Assembly (NCBI GenBank): GCA_945965395.1 | Contig: CAMFND010000100.1 | Location: 1 to 58,240 of the forward strand | Length of the DNA: 58,240 bases | Reading direction: 5' to 3' | From: an uncultured Bacteroides sp. | GTDB lineage: Bacteria; Bacteroidota; Bacteroidia; Bacteroidales; Bacteroidaceae | In this document: positions 54,365-58,240 of the stretch, piece after piece | Position numbering within the stretch: position 1 is the stretch's first letter | Layout: every line of letters begins with the position of its first letter | Program-made: the position numbers and the translations under genes | The notes under the pieces: generated by a model | Told to the model about the DNA's origin: nothing | The model's input: the letters and a program-made list of their open reading frames with translations, nothing else | Databases searched by the model: none

Positions 54365-56062
54365 ATGAGTAAAGAAAAAATATCAGGTTCGGAAGCATTG
54401 ATGCGCTCTTTGGAGCATGAAGGCGTGAAGACGCTTTTCGGCTATCCGGGAGGGGCTATCATGCCGGTATTCGATGCGTTGTATGACCATCGCGACAGAT
54501 TGAATCACATTCTGGTTCGTCATGAACAAGGGGCTGCACATGCAGCTCAAGGTTTTGCCCGTGTATCGGGAGAAGTGGGTGTTTGCCTGGTGACAAGTGG
54601 TCCGGGGGCTACCAATACCATTACAGGAATAGCCGATGCCATGATTGACAGTACACCGATTGTGGTGATTGCCGGTCAGGTGGGAGCCGGATTGCTGGGT
54701 ACGGATGCCTTTCAGGAAGTTGACCTGGTGGGCGTGACGCAGCCGATTTCAAAATGGAGCTATCAGATTCGCCGTGCGGAGGATGTAGCTTGGGCAGTGG
54801 CTCGTGCGTTCTATATCGCACGTAGCGGACGTCCGGGACCGGTGGTGCTCGATTTTGCCAAGAATGCACAAGTGGACATGACGGATTATGAGCCGGTAAA
54901 CGTTGATTTCATTCGCAGTTATGATCCGGATCCTGAAACTGATTCTACAGCAGTAGCTGAGGCGGTTGCCTTAATCAATGCAGCTAAACGTCCGTTGGTG
55001 CTGGTTGGCCAGGGAGTAGAATTGGGTAATGCCCAGAAAGAGTTGCAGAACTTTGTAGAAAAGGCAGACATCCCGTGTGGATGTACCTTGCTGGGTTTGT
55101 CGGCTTTGCCAAGCAACCACCGCCTGAATAAAGGTATGCTGGGTATGCACGGTAATTTAGGCCCGAATGTGAAGACCAACGAATGTGATGTGCTGATTGC
55201 CGTAGGTATGCGTTTCGATGACCGTGTGACGGGAAAACTGGAAACCTACGCCAAACAGGCCAAAATAATTCATTTAGATGTGGACCCTTCGGAAATCGGA
55301 AAGAATGTGGCGGTAGATGTACCGGTGCTCGGAAACTGCAAACGCACCTTGTCTTTACTTACTGAATTGATTCAGCCGCAGAAACACGAGGAATGGATTG
55401 CAAGCTTCACGCCATACGAGGAGAAGGAATTCAATCAGGTAATCGAAAAAGAAGTATTCCCGAAAGAAGGACCGATTAATATGGGTGAAGTGGTGAATGC
55501 AGTCAGCGAAGCTACCCATAATGAAGCGATTCTGGTGACCGATGTAGGTCAGAACCAGATGATGGCTTGCCGTTATTTCAAATTCACAAAACCTCGCAGT
55601 ATCGTTACTTCCGGTGGTATGGGAACCATGGGTTTCTGTCTTCCGGCTGCCGTTGGGGCAACATTCGGTCGCCCGGACCGTACGGTGTGTGCCTTTATGG
55701 GTGACGGAGGTTTGCAGATGACCATGCAGGAACTGGGCACGGTGATGGAACAGAAGTCTCCGGTCAAGATTATATTGATGAACAACAATTACCTGGGTAA
55801 TGTACGTCAGTGGCAGGCTATGTTCTTCAATCGCCGTTATTCCTTTACTCCGATGATGAATCCGGATTACATGCAGATTGCTTCGGCTTATGGAATTGCC
55901 TCACGAAGAGTGATGAGCCGTGAGGAACTGAACGACGGCATTCAGGAAATGTTGTCGACCGACGGTCCTTTCCTGTTGGAGATTTGTGTGGTAGAAGAAG
56001 GAAACGTGTTGCCGATGACTCCTCCGGGAAGTTCGGTCAACTATATGTTAATGGAATGTTGA
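54365..56062 (+). CDS. ilvB: Acetolactate synthase, large (catalytic) subunit
   Basis: The enzyme forms acetolactate or acetohydroxybutyrate, the first common step of branched-chain amino-acid synthesis. The 565-residue ThDP/FAD protein has FGYPGGAIMPVFDAL, the catalytic glutamate in RHEQGAAHAAQGFAR, TSGPGATNTITGIADAM, and the ThDP-Mg motif from GDGGLQMTMQELGT to NNNYLGNVRQWQ. All catalytic blocks are intact. It is 10 bp after ilvD and 19 bp before its regulatory subunit gene. Confidence 0.97.
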   Translation: MSKEKISGSEALMRSLEHEGVKTLFGYPGGAIMPVFDALYDHRDRLNHILVRHEQGAAHAAQGFARVSGEVGVCLVTSGPGATNTITGIADAMIDSTPIVVIAGQVGAGLLGTDAFQEVDLVGVTQPISKWSYQIRRAEDVAWAVARAFYIARSGRPGPVVLDFAKNAQVDMTDYEPVNVDFIRSYDPDPETDSTAVAEAVALINAAKRPLVLVGQGVELGNAQKELQNFVEKADIPCGCTLLGLSALPSNHRLNKGMLGMHGNLGPNVKTNECDVLIAVGMRFDDRVTGKLETYAKQAKIIHLDVDPSEIGKNVAVDVPVLGNCKRTLSLLTELIQPQKHEEWIASFTPYEEKEFNQVIEKEVFPKEGPINMGEVVNAVSEATHNEAILVTDVGQNQMMACRYFKFTKPRSIVTSGGMGTMGFCLPAAVGATFGRPDRTVCAFMGDGGLQMTMQELGTVMEQKSPVKIILMNNNYLGNVRQWQAMFFNRRYSFTPMMNPDYMQIASAYGIASRRVMSREELNDGIQEMLSTDGPFLLEICVVEEGNVLPMTPPGSSVNYMLMEC

Positions 56063-56081
56063 GAGGAGAAGGAGGTGAATT

Positions 56082-56639
56082 ATGAATAGCAACAAGACTT
56101 TATATACAATCATCGTTCATTCGGAAAACATTGCCGGTATATTGAATCAGATTACGGCTGTGTTTACCCGTCGTCAGATAAACATTGAAAGTCTGAATGT
56201 GTCGGCTTCTTCCATAAAGGGAGTGCACAAATACACTATTACTTGCTGGACTACTCCAGATGTAATAGATAAGGTGGTGACACAAATCGAGAAGAAGATA
56301 GACGTGATTCAGGCGCATTATTTCACGGATAAGGAGATTTTCCAGCGTGAAGTAGCCATGTACAAGGTTGCTACTCCGGAGTTTCAGGCCAATCCGGAAG
56401 CTTCGAAAGTGATTCGTCGTTACAGCGCTCATATCGTAGAGGTGAATCCTACTTTTTCAATCGTGGAAATGGTGGGAATGAGCGATGACATCACGTCGCT
56501 GTATCAGGAACTGAAACAGCTGAACTGTGTGTTGCAGTTTGTACGCTCCGGACGTATTGCCGTTTCGACAAGTTGCTTTGAGCGGGTGAATGAGTATCTG
56601 GCACACCGCGAAGAACGGTATCAGAATCAAAAAGATTGA
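56082..56639 (+). CDS. ilvN: Acetolactate synthase, small (regulatory) subunit
   Basis: The 185-residue protein begins with an ACT domain (TLYTIIVHSENIAGILNQITAVFTRRQINIESLNVS) followed by the C-terminal ALS_ss domain with YSAHIVEVNPTFSIVEMVG. It binds valine and feeds back on IlvB. It is encoded directly after ilvB, preceded by a GGAGAAGGAGG-like purine-rich ribosome site, and 3 bp before the thioesterase gene. Confidence 0.95.
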   Translation: MNSNKTLYTIIVHSENIAGILNQITAVFTRRQINIESLNVSASSIKGVHKYTITCWTTPDVIDKVVTQIEKKIDVIQAHYFTDKEIFQREVAMYKVATPEFQANPEASKVIRRYSAHIVEVNPTFSIVEMVGMSDDITSLYQELKQLNCVLQFVRSGRIAVSTSCFERVNEYLAHREERYQNQKD

Positions 56640-56642
56640 GAT

Positions 56643-57389
56643 ATGACAGAGGACAGTAAAGTTGGAACTTATCGGTTTGTAGCCGAACCGTTTCATGTGG
56701 ATTTTATGGAACGGCTGACCATGGGCGTATTGGGCAACCATTTGCTGAACTGCGCCGGGTTTCATGCAGCCGACAGAGGATTTGGTATTGCCACGCTGAA
56801 TGAGAATCATTACACGTGGGTGCTTTCCCGACTGGCAATAGAACTGGAGGATATGCCTCGCGCATACGAAAGTTTCTCCATACAGACATGGGTGGAAAAT
56901 GTGTACCGCCTGTTTACGGACCGAAATTTTGCCATCCTAGATAAAGATGGAAAAGCCATTGGCTATGCCCGTTCGATATGGGCCATGATTAGTATGGAAA
57001 CCCGCAAGCCGGCCGATTTGCTGACACTGCACGGCGGGTCGATAGTAGACTATGTGTGCGTGAAGGACTGTCCGATTGACAAACCCGGACGCATCAAGGT
57101 GAGTCATCCGGAACTGGTGGGCGAATGTCAGGTGAAATACAGTGACATTGACTTGAACGGCCACGTGAACAGCATCAAGTACATCGAGCATATTCTGGAT
57201 TTGTTCCCTATGGAAATGTTCCGTGAAAAGTGTATCCGTCGGTTTGAGATGGCCTATGTGGCCGAAAGCTATTACGGAGATACCTTGAGTTTCTATCGGG
57301 AACAGACGGGCGAAAATGAATACGATGTAGAGGTAAAGAAAAACGGATCGGAGGTCGTAGTCCGGAGTAAAGTGATTTTTAGAGATTAA
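56643..57389 (+). CDS. Acyl-ACP thioesterase (double hotdog, FatA/FatB-like)
   Basis: The 248-residue protein has two hotdog domains: the first (about 1-130) contains NHLLNCAGFHAADRGFGI, and the second contains SDIDLNGHVNSIKYIEHILDLFP, with the N-x-H-V-N catalytic pattern of acyl-ACP thioesterases. It would release fatty acids from acyl carrier protein in the cytosol. It lies between ilvN (3 bp) and ilvC (54 bp) and so is co-expressed with branched-chain amino-acid enzymes. Those supply the iso/anteiso fatty-acid starters common in Bacteroides; that link is inference. Confidence 0.92.
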   Translation: MTEDSKVGTYRFVAEPFHVDFMERLTMGVLGNHLLNCAGFHAADRGFGIATLNENHYTWVLSRLAIELEDMPRAYESFSIQTWVENVYRLFTDRNFAILDKDGKAIGYARSIWAMISMETRKPADLLTLHGGSIVDYVCVKDCPIDKPGRIKVSHPELVGECQVKYSDIDLNGHVNSIKYIEHILDLFPMEMFREKCIRRFEMAYVAESYYGDTLSFYREQTGENEYDVEVKKNGSEVVVRSKVIFRD

Positions 57390-57443
57390 CATTATACTAA
57401 CAACTAGCAGCTTCAGGCTGCGTAAAAAGATTGTAAGAAAATT

Positions 57444-58240
57444 ATGGCACAAATGAATTTTGGCGGAGTTATTGAAAATGTAATGACCCGCGAAGAGTTT
57501 CCATTGGAAAAAGCACGTGAAGTATTGAAAGACGAAACCATTGCTGTTATCGGTTACGGTGTACAGGGACCGGGCCAGTCTTTGAACCTGCGTGACAACG
57601 GTTTCAACGTCATTGTCGGACAGCGTCAGGGTAAGACCTACGACAAGGCTGTGGCTGACGGATGGGTACCGGGAGAAACTTTGTTCAGCATTGAAGAAGC
57701 TTGCCAGAAAGCTACTATAATTATGTGTTTGTTGTCGGATGCAGCTGTGATTTCTGTATGGCCTACTATCAAGCCTTGTCTGACTGCAGGAAAAGCACTG
57801 TACTTCTCTCACGGTTTTGCCATTACTTGGAATGACCGTACAGGCGTAGTTCCTCCGACAGATGTAGATGTAATCATGGTAGCTCCGAAAGGTTCAGGTA
57901 CTTCTTTGCGTACCATGTTCTTGGAAGGTCGTGGCTTGAACTCTTCTTATGCTATCTACCAGGATGCTACGGGTAAGGCATACGAACGTACCATCGCATT
58001 GGGTATCGGTATCGGTTCAGGTTATTTGTTTGAAACTACTTTCCAGCGTGAAGCTACTTCTGACTTGACTGGTGAACGTGGTTCTTTGATGGGAGCTATC
58101 CAGGGATTGCTGCTGGCACAGTATGAAGTACTTCGCGAAAACGGACATACTCCGTCGGAAGCATTCAATGAAACAGTAGAAGAACTGACTCAGTCATTGA
58201 TGCCGCTGTTTGCAAAGAACGGTATGGACTGGATGTATGC
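57444..58240 (+). CDS. ilvC: Ketol-acid reductoisomerase, N-terminal part (cut by the window end)
   Basis: IlvC isomerises and reduces acetolactate to 2,3-dihydroxy-isovalerate with NADPH. The 265 visible codons start M-A-Q-M-N-F-G-G and carry the Rossmann motif VIGYGVQGPGQSLNLRDNG (near residue 35), SHGFAITW, the PKGSGTSLR stretch, and the metal-binding acidic segment SDLTGERGSLMGAIQGLL. The frame is open to the last base; the remaining part lies outside. It is the last visible gene of the ilv operon. Confidence 0.95.
   Translation, partial: MAQMNFGGVIENVMTREEFPLEKAREVLKDETIAVIGYGVQGPGQSLNLRDNGFNVIVGQRQGKTYDKAVADGWVPGETLFSIEEACQKATIIMCLLSDAAVISVWPTIKPCLTAGKALYFSHGFAITWNDRTGVVPPTDVDVIMVAPKGSGTSLRTMFLEGRGLNSSYAIYQDATGKAYERTIALGIGIGSGYLFETTFQREATSDLTGERGSLMGAIQGLLLAQYEVLRENGHTPSEAFNETVEELTQSLMPLFAKNGMDWMY

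Noticed and set aside
56937..57812. 291-residue minus-strand frame across the thioesterase and ilvC
   Set aside because: It is a shadow of two conserved plus-strand genes, with no domain recognised.

Overview
This window is chromosomal DNA from a member of the Bacteroidales, most likely Bacteroides or Phocaeicola. The evidence is internal. Most transcription units begin with a TAnnTTTG-type -7 box, and Shine-Dalgarno sequences are mostly weak. The gene content includes DUF4270, DUF5686, DUF418, reverse rubrerythrin, a GH133-GT4-GH57 glycogen operon and an acyl-ACP thioesterase inside an ilv operon. There are 49 protein-coding features. All but the two window-edge partials (gapA, ilvC) look intact. 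I saw no rRNA, tRNA, insertion sequence, prophage or CRISPR.

Layout. 0-5.5 kb: the gapA end, then miaA / lipid kinase / kdsA / porin, then serS. 5.7-12.7 kb: glycogen metabolism (debranching enzyme, GT4, GH57) facing a GT5-only glycogen-synthase-like protein and a DUF4270 lipoprotein. 13-19.5 kb: panCD, a TrpB2-type enzyme, a two-gene potassium uptake system (ktrB/ktrA) and mltG. 19.7-26.1 kb: a GH51 arabinofuranosidase and a phosphate operon (porin-pstS-pstC-pstA-pstB) headed by 11-bp-spaced repeats that look like a Pho box. 26.2-31.6 kb: a PfkB kinase divergent from myo-inositol-phosphate synthase, then a large DUF5686 protein. 31.6-36 kb: a sigma-54 activator, lptE, a TPR protein, secG and a DUF418 membrane protein. 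36.2-39.4 kb: a Fur/PerR-type regulator with reverse rubrerythrin, and nadE. 39.5-47.5 kb: a long minus-strand block (M23 peptidase, C69 peptidase, phoH, purC, menaquinone methyltransferase, aroE, hydrolase). 47.6-52 kb: a phosphohexomutase facing a secreted GH109-like oxidoreductase. 52.3-58.2 kb: the branched-chain amino-acid operon (leader peptide, ilvD, ilvB, ilvN, thioesterase, ilvC).

Two things stand out. First, three intergenic gaps between convergent genes (14.3, 36.1 and 49.7 kb) each carry a tandem array of short imperfect palindromes with an exact 22-bp period. Two arrays share the arms AAACG...CGTTT; the third uses AGTAC...GTACT. All lie just beyond the terminator of the plus-strand gene, and I see none in divergent or co-directional gaps. 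Their function is unknown. Second, the ilv operon is preceded by an unannotated 31-codon leader peptide with a run of four Val codons, overlapping mutually exclusive antiterminator and terminator hairpins. That is a textbook transcription attenuator in a Bacteroidales setting. All functional statements rest on reading the sequence; no database search was run.
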